NCBI GenBank assembly: GCA_949025205.1
Contig: CARMXJ010000010.1
Span: forward strand, 1 to 38,056
DNA from: an uncultured Bacilli bacterium
GTDB lineage: Bacteria > Bacillota_I > Bacilli_A > RF39 > UBA660
Direction: 5' to 3'
DNA: 38,056 nucleotides
Position numbers and translations under genes: made by a program. The notes below the pieces were generated by a model that made no database searches, was not told the DNA's origin, and saw nothing but the letters and a program-made list of their open reading frames with translations. Of this stretch, positions 30,756-38,056 are shown one piece after another. How positions within the stretch are numbered: position 1 is the first letter of the stretch; every line of letters begins with the position of its first letter.

Positions 30756-31400
30756 CTAATAAATTGACTCAATTAATTCATAGGTTATATCTTCAACACT
30801 ATTAACAACACACAAATCTATGTTATCTACTTTTAAACTTTTAGAGTTAACAAAGATAGTATTAATACCATTTTCTTTTGCTTTCTCGATATCTAAATAT
30901 AAATCATCGCCAATCATGATACATTCACCGGGTTGGTAAGAGCCACAAGCCTTTAAATATATATCGTTATTTGGTTTAATTAATTCTTCTCCAAAACACT
31001 CTAAGAATAAATGACCAATTCCCATAGTATTAAGTCTATTTAATTGAGAACATTTAAAATAATTAGTTAAAAGTACTAGTTCATATTTATTAGCCAAAAC
31101 CTCAATGGTTTCCTTTAACTTTTTTGCGTCCTGTGGAACACAGTTTCTTAGTTCTTCAAAAAATATATTAAGAAACATATCATCTAATTCTGTTCCTAAA
31201 CTATTTTCAAAATATTTTATATAGTCTTTTTTATTGTAATTATTATAGTTTTCTTCGTAAGTTGAAATAGCCCTTAAAAAAGATTTAACATTGCTTTCAT
31301 TATATATATTTAATCTTTTTAAAGTTGCTTCTATTGGTTTAATAAAATTGACACCAGTTATTAATGTCCCATCTACATCAAATATTAATCTTTTTATCAT
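30756..31400 (-). CDS. HAD-superfamily hydrolase
   Basis: A 214-residue phosphatase-like protein. Motif I IFDVDGTL (nucleophile Asp8, acid Asp10), motif II LLTN (about residues 106-109), motif III with Lys in LIKPNND, motif IV MIGDDLYLDIEKAKENG (about 169-185). The helical cap lies between motifs I and II, as in subfamily I (phosphoglycolate phosphatase / beta-phosphoglucomutase type). Substrate unknown. ATG at 31400 follows AGGTG at 8 bases; a longer frame to 31433 runs into the tmRNA terminator and was not used. It lies between the ssrA 3' end and its degenerate copy. Confidence 0.85.
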   Translation of the reverse strand: MIKRLIFDVDGTLITGVNFIKPIEATLKRLNIYNESNVKSFLRAISTYEENYNNYNKKDYIKYFENSLGTELDDMFLNIFFEELRNCVPQDAKKLKETIEVLANKYELVLLTNYFKCSQLNRLNTMGIGHLFLECFGEELIKPNNDIYLKACGSYQPGECIMIGDDLYLDIEKAKENGINTIFVNSKSLKVDNIDLCVVNSVEDITYELIESIY

Positions 31401-31423
31401 AAAGTTACACCTATAAAATTTAT

Positions 31424-31446
31424 CTAAAAACAAACATTTTTGTTTG
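31424..31446 (-). terminator. tmRNA terminator
   Basis: On the reverse strand AACAAACA, AAAA, TGTTTGTT, then T residues, starting about 14 bases after the tmRNA 3' end. Confidence 0.8.
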
Positions 31447-31459
31447 TTTTATAACCACA

Positions 31460-31828
31460 TGGTGGAGCAGAGGGGAGTCGAACCCCTGTCCAAAATATCC
31501 TATGATATAATTTCTACAAGTTTAGCTAGATTTTAAATTTTATTATATAACTGGCTATAGCGTACCTATTATATAACTAGTTTAATAAAGATTCGTTATA
31601 GAGACTTAAACAATCTCTATAATATATCTTATATGTATGAATACCTCTAGGCTACCCTATAAGAGAGGTAGCTAGAAGTCTCCTTAGACCTTTAATTAGG
31701 CCAAAACAGGAGTGAAACCACCAAAGGTTTCGTTTTTAGTTTTGTTATTTATTTTTGATTGCATTTAGGGTATGCCTACCACTTGCCATCATATCTAGTA
31801 ATAATTGTCGAAAGCCATTTACTGCCCC
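31460..31828 (-). ncRNA. ssrA: Transfer-messenger RNA (tmRNA)
   Basis: Read on the reverse strand. The 5' end GGGGCAG (31828-31822) pairs with CTGCTCC near the 3' end, followed by encoded ACCA; the T-arm GGACAGGGGTTCGACTCCCC is diagnostic. The length is 369 bases. The tag frame ends at TAA (31698-31696); reading back gives N-K-T-K-N-E-T-F-G-G-F-T-P-V-L-A, assuming the resume codon is the AAC at 31746. The end VLA differs from the common ALAA, but a hydrophobic C-terminus is kept. Works with SmpB (24113) and RNase R (22006). The resume codon is inferred, not seen. Confidence 0.93.
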
Positions 31829-31837
31829 GTACATAGT

Positions 31838-31843
31838 ATTTTA
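31838..31843 (-). promoter_or_regulatory. Extended -10 of ssrA
   Basis: TGC followed by TAAAAT on the reverse strand, 10 bases before the tmRNA 5' end. Confidence 0.65.
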
Positions 31844-31876
31844 GCATAAAATCTTATAAAAAACCATATAATTCTG

Positions 31877-31905
31877 CTGACAATAATTGTAAGATATTGT
31901 ATAAT
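31877..31905 (+). promoter_or_regulatory. Promoter of the 31930 gene
   Basis: CTGACA (31877-31882), 17-base spacer, TATAAT (31900-31905). It lies back to back with the ssrA promoter. Confidence 0.75.
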
Positions 31906-31929
31906 AATAAATCAAAAAAGAGGGATAGA

Positions 31930-32493
31930 ATGTACGAAGAAAAAGAGATAAAATACAAAAGAAGAAAAATAAAAAAGAAGTTTGTGAAACCAGAAAAGAA
32001 GGTATTTTTTAAGAATAATTGGCATATTACTATACCTCGTATAAAAATATTTAAAAGCAATTCTTTTTTTAGTAAAATTGATTGGAAGCATTTAGGATTA
32101 AAATTAGGTGTTTTATTACTGGCGATGGTGCTTATTATTTTTACTATTTCTAGAATTAACAAGTATTATAAAAAAGAAAATGAAAGTTTTAATCAAAATA
32201 TTCAAAAAATAACAGATGCTACACTTGCTTATTATTTAGAGAATTCTTTGCCGGTTAATATTGGAGACTCTTCTTCTCTTGTTTTAGAAGAGATGATTAA
32301 AGAAAAATATCTTGAAGGAGTTAAAGAAAATAACAATTCTTGTGATTATTTAAGCAGTTATGTTATTATTACAAAAACATCTTTAAGTGAATATCGTTTA
32401 AAAATTTATTTGGAATGTCCAGATAAACAAAAAGCAGTGGAACAAGTACTTGCTTGCGATAATGATGAGTGTAAAATAAAAGAAAAAAATTGA
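31930..32493 (+). CDS. Pseudopilin-like single-pass protein with basic cytoplasmic head
   Basis: A 187-residue protein. Residues 1-55 are strikingly basic (YKRRKIKKKFVKPEKK), then a membrane helix at about 56-76 (LGLKLGVLLLAMVLIIFTIS) and an outer domain. That domain has the same ending as the proteins at 11815 and 12252: LEEMIKEKYLEGVKENNNSC, SSYVIITKTSLSEYRLKIYL then ECPD, and two more cysteines near the C-terminus. Family not recognised by name. ATG at 31930 follows AGAGGG; a TTG at 31897 is in frame but lies at the -10. Own promoter, followed by tRNA-Arg 38 bases later. Confidence 0.65.
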   Translation: MYEEKEIKYKRRKIKKKFVKPEKKVFFKNNWHITIPRIKIFKSNSFFSKIDWKHLGLKLGVLLLAMVLIIFTISRINKYYKKENESFNQNIQKITDATLAYYLENSLPVNIGDSSSLVLEEMIKEKYLEGVKENNNSCDYLSSYVIITKTSLSEYRLKIYLECPDKQKAVEQVLACDNDECKIKEKN

Positions 32494-32531
32494 AAAATAT
32501 TGTATAATGAAATAGTGATTTAATCACTAAT

Positions 32532-32608
32532 GTTCATGTAGCTCAGCTGGATAGAGTGCTTCCCTCCGAAGGAAGAGGTCATGAGTTCGAATCTCATCAT
32601 GAACACCA
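32532..32608 (+). tRNA. tRNA-Arg, anticodon CCG
   Basis: A 77-base cloverleaf. Acceptor GTTCATG (32532-32538) pairs with CATGAAC (32598-32604), followed by encoded ACCA. The anticodon stem CTTCC/GGAAG encloses CTCCGAA, with CCG at positions 34-36. T-arm ATGAG-TTCGAAT-CTCAT. It reads the rare CGG arginine codon. Confidence 0.95.
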
Positions 32609-32655
32609 GAATGAATGATAACTCGAACTTTTTGGTTCTGAGAGTAATAAAGATT

Positions 32656-32682
32656 AACTAGATGTATTGTCTAGTTTTTTTG
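32656..32682 (+). terminator. Terminator after tRNA-Arg
   Basis: AACTAG (32656-32661) pairs with CTAGTT (32671-32676), followed by T residues. Confidence 0.8.
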
Positions 32683-32839
32683 TTATTTGAGAACGGAAGT
32701 CATTATGATTTAATAAGTCTATTAGTTAAACAAAGAGTGCTGTTTGTACTTAAATCGAATGTAGTAAATGTTTCTTACTGTGGAGGTATATCCCTTGTTG
32801 TAAACGCATTTAATGAGATATATGCTAATATAAATGGAG

Positions 32840-33400
32840 TTATTTATCCAATTGATGTTCAAGGTAGGAAACAGCCTCCTCGATGCTTGTAAAAACAGGA
32901 ACTCCTTCTTTTTGAAATCTAGAATAGTATTCTCTGTTTCTTTTTATTTTTTCTAAATTATCACTTTTCATCCCACCATCGTAATTGTTTTCTTCGCGAT
33001 GTTTTATGTATTTTAAATGTGTTTCAAAATCTGGAATTACGATAGCATCTGGAACGGTATGAACGGAACTAGCTCCAATGATCCAAAATCCTAATTTTTT
33101 GGCTTGTTCTGTTATGATGTCTGCTCTTTTTTCTACTTCATCTATTCTTTCTCCAGACCAATTCCACCAATCTTCTTTTGGAAAAGCTTTTGTAGCTGAC
33201 CATAGTAAATCGCCATCTATCCAATTTTTTATTTTTTGGTTGTTTACAAAATATGTTTTACCAATACCAGAAGGTCCATATATAAAGTAGCCTTTTTTAT
33301 GGGTAATATAATTCTTTTTTAGTTCATTATAAATTTCGGTTCCATCTGTAAATACTAAAGGAATTTTATCTTCATATAAGTTTTCGTAATAGTTTTGCAT
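32840..33400 (-). CDS. P-loop NTPase, nucleotide-kinase-like
   Basis: A 186-residue soluble protein with a clear Walker A motif, YGPSGIGKT (residues 41-49), near the N-terminus. The rest is an alpha/beta fold with DGDLLWSATKAFPKEDWWNW (a Trp-rich loop) and GFWIIGASSVHTVPDAIVIP, which resembles the lid and second-nucleotide side of small kinases. The late KRNREYYSRFQKEGVPVFTS fits the same family. I do not recognise a specific enzyme. I chose the ATG at 33400; AGGAG lies 9 bases upstream, and a GTG at 33412 is in frame but closer to it. Lone gene, reverse strand. Confidence 0.7.
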   Translation of the reverse strand: MQNYYENLYEDKIPLVFTDGTEIYNELKKNYITHKKGYFIYGPSGIGKTYFVNNQKIKNWIDGDLLWSATKAFPKEDWWNWSGERIDEVEKRADIITEQAKKLGFWIIGASSVHTVPDAIVIPDFETHLKYIKHREENNYDGGMKSDNLEKIKRNREYYSRFQKEGVPVFTSIEEAVSYLEHQLDK

Positions 33401-33476
33401 AAATATAATCACTCCTAGAAAAATTGTATCATATCAAGGTTATTAAATAAATCAAGTAAAAGTTATTATCTTATGC

Positions 33477-33482
33477 TATAAT
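33477..33482 (+). promoter_or_regulatory. Extended -10 of the helicase gene
   Basis: TGC directly followed by TATAAT, about 42 bases before the ATG at 33524. Confidence 0.65.
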
Positions 33483-33523
33483 AAAAAATAATGTGTTTTG
33501 TAAACAAAAGAAGAGGTAAAAAT

Positions 33524-36500
33524 ATGAATACAGATTTAGCAAAAATAAAAGAATATGTTGGGGACGATTCATTCTCAAAAGGAAGACATTATAGTGGATA
33601 TATCCAATATAAATATAATAAAATAGAAAATGGTATTGTTAACCATTATTTTAATGTTCGCTCCGAAAGTTCCTATCGCGATTTTTACAATGTAGAGATT
33701 CAATATCAAAACCATAAAATTATAGGGTATGATTGTACTTGTCCACAATTTCAAAATTGGGGTACCTGTAAGCATGTTGCTGCTTGTTTGATACAGTATA
33801 GAGAAGATATATTTACACTAGACCCAGAAGAAAAGAAACTGTTATTATCAAAGCAAATCTTAAAAGAATTTTACAAACCTGTTTCTAAAAAAGAAGTACA
33901 TTTAAAAAAACAATTGGAGTTAGAAGTTGAGCTAGAATTTATGGAAACCTATTACGATACCGCAGTAGGACTAAACTTTAAAATCGGAGAGACAAGACTT
34001 TATAGCTTAAACAATAAAATATCTTCCTTTTTAGATACATATGAAAACGAGGAAGGAGAAATTGTATTTGGGAAAGGTTTTACTTACAATCCTCAGAAAT
34101 ACTTTTTTTCGAAAATTGATGATACAATTCTATCCTTTTTATTAAGATTGTATAATTCGAATCCTTATTATAACTTTCGAAATTTGTCTCTTTCTTTAGA
34201 ACAATTTTCCTATTTTTTACAATTATTAGAAAATAAAGCATTTACGATAAAAGGATATGGAAAAATAGTTTCTATTTTAAGAGAAAATCCATTTAAACTT
34301 TCCTTAGAAAAAGGAGAAAAATATTATAAACTTGCAGTGTTGCAACAGGATGCAGATTTTTTAACCGAGGACTGTAGTTTTGTGGTGAAGGACCATGTAC
34401 TCTATGAAATTCCTGAAAAGGCTAGTCAGATTTTATCTTTAATGCAACAAAATCAATTGCATGATATTGAATTTGAAGAAAAAGATTTGCAAATATTTAA
34501 AGAAGGTGTTCTTCCTATTATCAAAAGTAATGTTTTACTGGATTCCTCTGTAGAAGATAAAATTGTAATCGGTCTTAAACCAAAAGTAAAAATTTATTTA
34601 GAGATGAAAGGCAACTTAATTCTTTGTGATTTAAAGTTAGAGTACCAAGAAAAAGAAATTGGTTATTTTGAAGATACTCCAAATATCATACGAGATACAG
34701 AAGAAGAACAAAAAGTAGTAGAAGAACTTTTAGCTTATGGTTTTATTTTGGACAATAAGAAAATATTTATGGAAGACTTGGATACCATTGGTTTATTTTT
34801 AGAAGAATCTTTATTAGAACTCGCTAAACATTATGAAGTCTTTACTTCTGATAAAATAAAAGATACCAAAATAGTAAAAGAAAATACTGTTCGATCAAGT
34901 TTTTCTATTGGAGAAGATAACATCATGAAATACGAATTTGACCTAGGAGATATCAAAAATGATGAAATCGTAAATGTTTTAGAATCCATGAAAAGTAAAA
35001 AAAGATATTACCGGTTAAAAAGTGGAGATATTTTAGATTTAAATAACAATGAAGATTTAAAACAATTTGAGAATCTTGTTGAAGATATGGAGCTTTCTTC
35101 TAAGGAAATTAAAAACGGAATAGGAGAAATTCCAAAATATCGTGCTATTTATTTAGATAGTATGAAAAAAGAAAAATACCATATTATTAGCACCAATAAT
35201 TTATTTGATGAATTGATTCAAAAGTTTAATTCTTATAAAGATTTGCCAATCGACTTATCCACACAAGATAAAAAGATATTACGTGACTACCAAGAAATTG
35301 GAGTAAAGTGGTTATATACTATTTATAAATGTGGGTTTGGAGGAATACTTGCAGATGAAATGGGTCTTGGAAAATCGATTCAGTTTATTTATTTAATTAA
35401 ACAAATTTTAAAAGAGAAACCAGATGCAAAAGTTTTAATTGTTGCTCCCACTTCTTTAATTTATAATTGGAAAAATGAATTCGATAAATTTGGGAGTGAA
35501 ATAAAGTATAAAGTATTTGCAGAAAATAAAACCATTCGTAAGCAAGAACTTTTAAATACAAGTGATTTGCAAGTGTTTATCACAACTTATGGTTTAGTAA
35601 GACAAGACCAAGAAATCTATGAGAAAATGCATTTTGAACTGATGGCCATCGATGAAGCACAAAGTATTAAAAATGCAAGTGCACAAATGACGAAAGTGGT
35701 AAAAGAAATGCATGCCAATACTAAAATTGCTTTAACAGGAACTCCACTTGAAAATTCTGTAATGGAGCTTTGGAGTATATTTGATTTTATTATGCCAGGG
35801 TATTTAGCAAACTTTTTAACTTTCCAAAGAAAATATAACATTAAAGATATAGAAGAAGAACAATTAGAAAGTTTAAAATCTTTAAATGAACAAATAAAGC
35901 CTTTTATTTTACGAAGAAGAAAAAAAGATGTTGTAAAAGAATTACCTCCTAAAATTGAAAATAATATTTCGATTGATTTAACTAAAGAACAAAAGAAACT
36001 TTATGTTGCTCAACTTGAAAAAACAAAAAAGGAAATGGATGAGATTTTAGAAACGGAAGGATTTAAAAAAGGCAACTTTAAAATATTACAGTTGTTGACT
36101 AAATTACGTCAGTTGTGTATTGACCCTCGTATTTTATATGAAGACTACAAAGGCGGAAGTGCTAAAATAGAAAATTTAGTAAGTCTTGTAAAAGGCGTTA
36201 TCGAAAATGGACATAAAATTTTATTATTCACAAGTTTTAAAACAGCTTTAGATATTGTTAATAAGGAATTTGCGAACAATGCTATTTCAACTTATGTGAT
36301 AGATGGTAGTGTTTCTTCCAAAAAGAGAATGGAACTTGTTGATAAGTTTAACCAAGATGATACTAATGTGTTTTTAATTACATTAAAAGCTGGAGGAACA
36401 GGACTTAATTTAACAAGTGCAGATGTAGTTATCCACTTAGATTTATGGTGGAATCCACAAGTAGAAAACCAAGCAACAGATAGAGCACATCGTATTGGTC

Positions 36501-36694
36501 AAAAAAATACGGTAGAAGTGATAAAATTAATTTGTAAAGGAACAATTGAAGAACGTATTTTAGAATTGCAAAACAAAAAGAAAGTGTTAAGTGATGCTTT
36601 AATTGAAGGAGAAGATAGAGACCAAAATATCTTATCTAAATTAACAGAAAAGGATATCAAGAACTTACTAACACTTGATAATGAAGAAGAATAA
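33524..36694 (+). CDS. SNF2-family helicase with SWIM zinc finger
   Basis: A 1056-residue protein of the bacterial SWIM-SNF2 type. N-terminal SWIM finger CTCPQFQNWGTCKH (Cys71, Cys73, Cys82, His84), a long middle region matching the SNF2 helicase-associated domain (about 200-560) and a C-terminal two-lobe motor. Walker A is ADEMGLGKS (about 610-618), motif II DEAQ (about 710-713), motif III LTGTPLEN, and motifs V/VI are KAGGTGLNLTSAD and QATDRAHRIGQ (about 983-993). It is an ATP-dependent double-strand DNA translocase; the biological role of these stand-alone bacterial forms is not settled. ATG at 33524 follows AGAGGT. Own promoter and strong terminator, so monocistronic. Confidence 0.93.
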   Translation: MNTDLAKIKEYVGDDSFSKGRHYSGYIQYKYNKIENGIVNHYFNVRSESSYRDFYNVEIQYQNHKIIGYDCTCPQFQNWGTCKHVAACLIQYREDIFTLDPEEKKLLLSKQILKEFYKPVSKKEVHLKKQLELEVELEFMETYYDTAVGLNFKIGETRLYSLNNKISSFLDTYENEEGEIVFGKGFTYNPQKYFFSKIDDTILSFLLRLYNSNPYYNFRNLSLSLEQFSYFLQLLENKAFTIKGYGKIVSILRENPFKLSLEKGEKYYKLAVLQQDADFLTEDCSFVVKDHVLYEIPEKASQILSLMQQNQLHDIEFEEKDLQIFKEGVLPIIKSNVLLDSSVEDKIVIGLKPKVKIYLEMKGNLILCDLKLEYQEKEIGYFEDTPNIIRDTEEEQKVVEELLAYGFILDNKKIFMEDLDTIGLFLEESLLELAKHYEVFTSDKIKDTKIVKENTVRSSFSIGEDNIMKYEFDLGDIKNDEIVNVLESMKSKKRYYRLKSGDILDLNNNEDLKQFENLVEDMELSSKEIKNGIGEIPKYRAIYLDSMKKEKYHIISTNNLFDELIQKFNSYKDLPIDLSTQDKKILRDYQEIGVKWLYTIYKCGFGGILADEMGLGKSIQFIYLIKQILKEKPDAKVLIVAPTSLIYNWKNEFDKFGSEIKYKVFAENKTIRKQELLNTSDLQVFITTYGLVRQDQEIYEKMHFELMAIDEAQSIKNASAQMTKVVKEMHANTKIALTGTPLENSVMELWSIFDFIMPGYLANFLTFQRKYNIKDIEEEQLESLKSLNEQIKPFILRRRKKDVVKELPPKIENNISIDLTKEQKKLYVAQLEKTKKEMDEILETEGFKKGNFKILQLLTKLRQLCIDPRILYEDYKGGSAKIENLVSLVKGVIENGHKILLFTSFKTALDIVNKEFANNAISTYVIDGSVSSKKRMELVDKFNQDDTNVFLITLKAGGTGLNLTSADVVIHLDLWWNPQVENQATDRAHRIGQKNTVEVIKLICKGTIEERILELQNKKKVLSDALIEGEDRDQNILSKLTEKDIKNLLTLDNEEE

Positions 36695-36695
36695 A

Positions 36696-36736
36696 AAAGT
36701 AAGTAATTTTAAAATAGAGTTACTTACTTTTCTTTT
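36696..36736 (+). terminator. Terminator of the helicase gene
   Basis: AAAGTAAGTAA (36696-36706) pairs perfectly with TTACTTACTTT (36720-36730), followed by TCTTTT. Confidence 0.9.
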
Positions 36737-36799
36737 AATAATCTTTTATTAAATTAATAGGAAAACGTGGTACAATTGAATTACTTAATGAGGTGCTTT

Positions 36800-37633
36800 A
36801 TGGTTATAAAAGAAATAACGGTTAATGATTATTTAACTAAGTCTAATCTTCCAGCAAGCGATTATGTTATTAATCCTTATGTTGGGTGTCCACATGGGTG
36901 CAAATATTGTTATGCATCGTTTATGAAAAGATTTACAGGACATAAAGAAGATTGGGGAACTTTTGTAGATATTAAAAGATGTGAAAAGAAAATTAATTTA
37001 AATAAAATAAGTAAAAAATCTGTGTTTTTATCTTCTGTAACAGATTGTTATAATCCGTTAGAAGAAAAGTATAGGCTAACCAGAAATATTTTAGAACAAT
37101 TAGTGGATTCGGATTGCTATTTGTCTATTTCTACAAAATCAAAGCTGATATTAAGAGATATGGATTTATTGAAAAAGATTAAAAACTTAACGGTTAGTAT
37201 ATCCATTAACACCCTTGATGAAAATTTTAGAAGTGATATGGATAATGCAAGCACTATAGAAGAAAGATTAAATACTTTAAAAGAATTGCATGATAATGGC
37301 ATTCATACTGTTTTATTTATGTCTCCTATATTTCCATTTATTACTGAATGGAAAGAAATAATAGAAGAATCAAGAAATTATATTGATGAATATTGGTTTG
37401 AAAATCTTAATTTGAGAGGTGGGTACAAAACTTATATAATGGATTATATTAAGAAAAAATATTCGAATTTTTATGATAATTATGTTGATATATACAAAAA
37501 CAACAAAAAAGAGTATTGGCATAATTTAGCAAGTGAAATTAATCATTATTGTGATAAAAACAATATTAAATACATTAATTATTTTTATCATGAAGAGTTG
37601 GTGAAAAACAAGAAAGAGATACAAAAAGCATAG
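36800..37633 (+). CDS. SPL-family radical SAM protein
   Basis: A 277-residue radical SAM protein. The cluster motif is NPYVGCPHGCKYCYASF with Cys30, Cys34 and Cys37, as in CxxxCxxC enzymes; these ligate the 4Fe-4S cluster that cleaves S-adenosylmethionine. The NPYxGCPHGCxYCYA form, and the following SSVTDCYNPLEEKYRLTRN block, are typical of the spore-photoproduct-lyase-like group, most of which have unknown substrates and are not true lyases. ATG at 36800 follows GAGGTG at 4-5 bases; an upstream in-frame start at 36767 lacks an RBS. Neighbours do not point to a pathway. Confidence 0.85.
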   Translation: MVIKEITVNDYLTKSNLPASDYVINPYVGCPHGCKYCYASFMKRFTGHKEDWGTFVDIKRCEKKINLNKISKKSVFLSSVTDCYNPLEEKYRLTRNILEQLVDSDCYLSISTKSKLILRDMDLLKKIKNLTVSISINTLDENFRSDMDNASTIEERLNTLKELHDNGIHTVLFMSPIFPFITEWKEIIEESRNYIDEYWFENLNLRGGYKTYIMDYIKKKYSNFYDNYVDIYKNNKKEYWHNLASEINHYCDKNNIKYINYFYHEELVKNKKEIQKA

Positions 37634-37665
37634 AAAAATACTTTATATAGTAAATTAAATAAACT

Positions 37666-37700
37666 AGTTACTCTAAAAATTAGAGTAACTGACTTATAAT
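37666..37700 (+). promoter_or_regulatory. Inverted repeat and -10 upstream of the RhuM gene
   Basis: AGTTACTCTA (37666-37675) pairs perfectly with TAGAGTAACT (37681-37690), loop AAAAT. No T run follows, and TATAAT begins at 37695, so it looks more like an operator over a promoter than a terminator, although it could also end the radical SAM transcript. Confidence 0.5.
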
Positions 37701-37740
37701 GGCTATAAATAAATCTAAGAATGAAAGGAGATAATCGGAA

Positions 37741-38056
37741 GTGGAACATGGAAATATAATTATATACAAAGATAAAAATGGTTTAAATAACATTGAAGTG
37801 AAGATGGTTGATAATAATGTTTGGTTAAATCAAGAACAATTAGTTAATTTGTATGATTCTAGTAAATCTAATATTTCAGAACACATTAAACACATTTTTG
37901 AAGAACATGAGTTAGAAGAAAAATCAACTGTTCGGAATTTCCGAACAGTTGCCTCAAATGGAAAAACGTACAATATGAAATACTATAATTTAGATATGAT
38001 AGTTGCAATTGGTTTTAGAGTAAAATCAAATATTGGTACGAATTTTAGAATTTGGG
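37741..38056 (+). CDS. RhuM-family protein, truncated by window edge
   Basis: The frame runs open from GTG 37741 to the right edge (105 codons seen). It matches the RhuM (virulence RhuM) family: VWLNQEQLVNLYDSSKSNIS then EHIKHIFEE, followed by STVRNFRTVASNGKTYNMKY and YNLDMIVAIGFRVKSNIGTN then FRIW. Family members of about 330 residues often carry a C-terminal Fic/Doc or other domain, which lies outside the window. They are found in mobile and defence-linked regions; function is unknown. AAAGGAGA lies 9 bases before the GTG. A 27-base perfect inverted repeat lies inside the coding region at 37925-37951. Confidence 0.85.
   Translation, partial: MEHGNIIIYKDKNGLNNIEVKMVDNNVWLNQEQLVNLYDSSKSNISEHIKHIFEEHELEEKSTVRNFRTVASNGKTYNMKYYNLDMIVAIGFRVKSNIGTNFRIW

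Noticed and set aside
32662..32892. A 76-codon plus-strand frame after tRNA-Arg, with a stretch reading VNAFNEIYANINGVIYPIDV
   Set aside because: It begins inside the tRNA terminator, lacks an RBS and overlaps the end of the reverse-strand P-loop gene. It may be a decayed fragment, but nothing supports translation.
1..38056. CRISPR array, prophage or known defence system
   Set aside because: No regularly spaced repeats, phage structural genes or integrase were seen. The SWIM/SNF2 helicase and RhuM gene alone do not define a known system.
1..38056. Mycoplasma-type genetic code (TGA as Trp)
   Set aside because: Several complete genes end in TGA at the expected place (rlmB, sigH, FemABX), and Trp positions in conserved proteins are TGG.

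Overview
The window is low-GC, AT-rich DNA from a Gram-positive bacterium of the Firmicutes/Bacilli type. The support is gene order (rlmB-sigH-secE-nusG, rplKAJL, rpsL-rpsG-fusA-tuf, secG-rnr-smpB), strong AGGAGG-type ribosome binding sites, frequent TTG/GTG starts and many TGC-TATAAT promoters. TGA is a stop (for example in rlmB and sigH) and Trp is TGG, so this is not the Mycoplasma code. A FemABX ligase and a serine beta-lactamase-like protein imply a peptidoglycan wall. I infer an uncultured gut-type Bacilli lineage; the sequence does not name a species.

Layout. 1-704: the 5' part of an IS30-family transposase (reverse strand, running off the left edge) and its iterated end motif. 796-4173: a three-gene membrane operon (unknown anchored protein, tandem sensor domains plus a degenerate GGDEF domain, YihY/BrkB protein). 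4473-4703: a small basic exported peptide. 4754-6918: rlmB, sigH, secE, nusG. 7004-8833: an unrecognised 609-residue protein with helicase-associated-type repeats, placed between nusG and rplK. 8864-11431: rplK-rplA with an L1-type leader, then rplJ-rplL with its own promoter and an L10 leader/attenuator. 11495-12608: three small exported proteins where rpoB and rpoC would usually stand. 12609-13176: a mostly empty stretch ending in the rpsL promoter and leader. 13177-17446: rpsL, rpsG, fusA, tuf. 17492-25982: beta-lactamase-like protein, FemABX (reverse), engB, secG, a stand-alone CHC2 zinc-finger protein, a prepilin-like protein, rnr, smpB, a DUF3048 protein and a small membrane protein.

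25983-31460 looks like an accessory region, mostly on the reverse strand: a small orphan protein, a DUF1097-type membrane protein, an intact IS5-family element with inverted repeats and a 3-bp target duplication, a DnaJ-domain protein with four roughly 62-residue repeats, an APH/choline-kinase-like phosphotransferase and a HAD hydrolase. It ends at the 3' end of the tmRNA gene (31460-31828, reverse). Degenerate copies of that 3' end lie at 30661 and 29577, bracketing the HAD and phosphotransferase genes, so I infer stepwise insertion at ssrA. To the right are a prepilin-like protein, tRNA-Arg(CCG), a P-loop NTPase (reverse), a SWIM/SNF2 helicase, an SPL-type radical SAM protein and a RhuM-family gene cut by the right edge.

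Working together: most of the window is translation and secretion housekeeping (ribosomal proteins, elongation factors, SecE/SecG, NusG, SmpB/tmRNA/RNase R for ribosome rescue and decay). The least explained material is a set of small single-pass exported proteins with a shared C-terminal pattern scattered behind housekeeping operons, the helicase-associated-repeat protein, the repeat-bearing DnaJ protein and the nested ssrA-end repeats.
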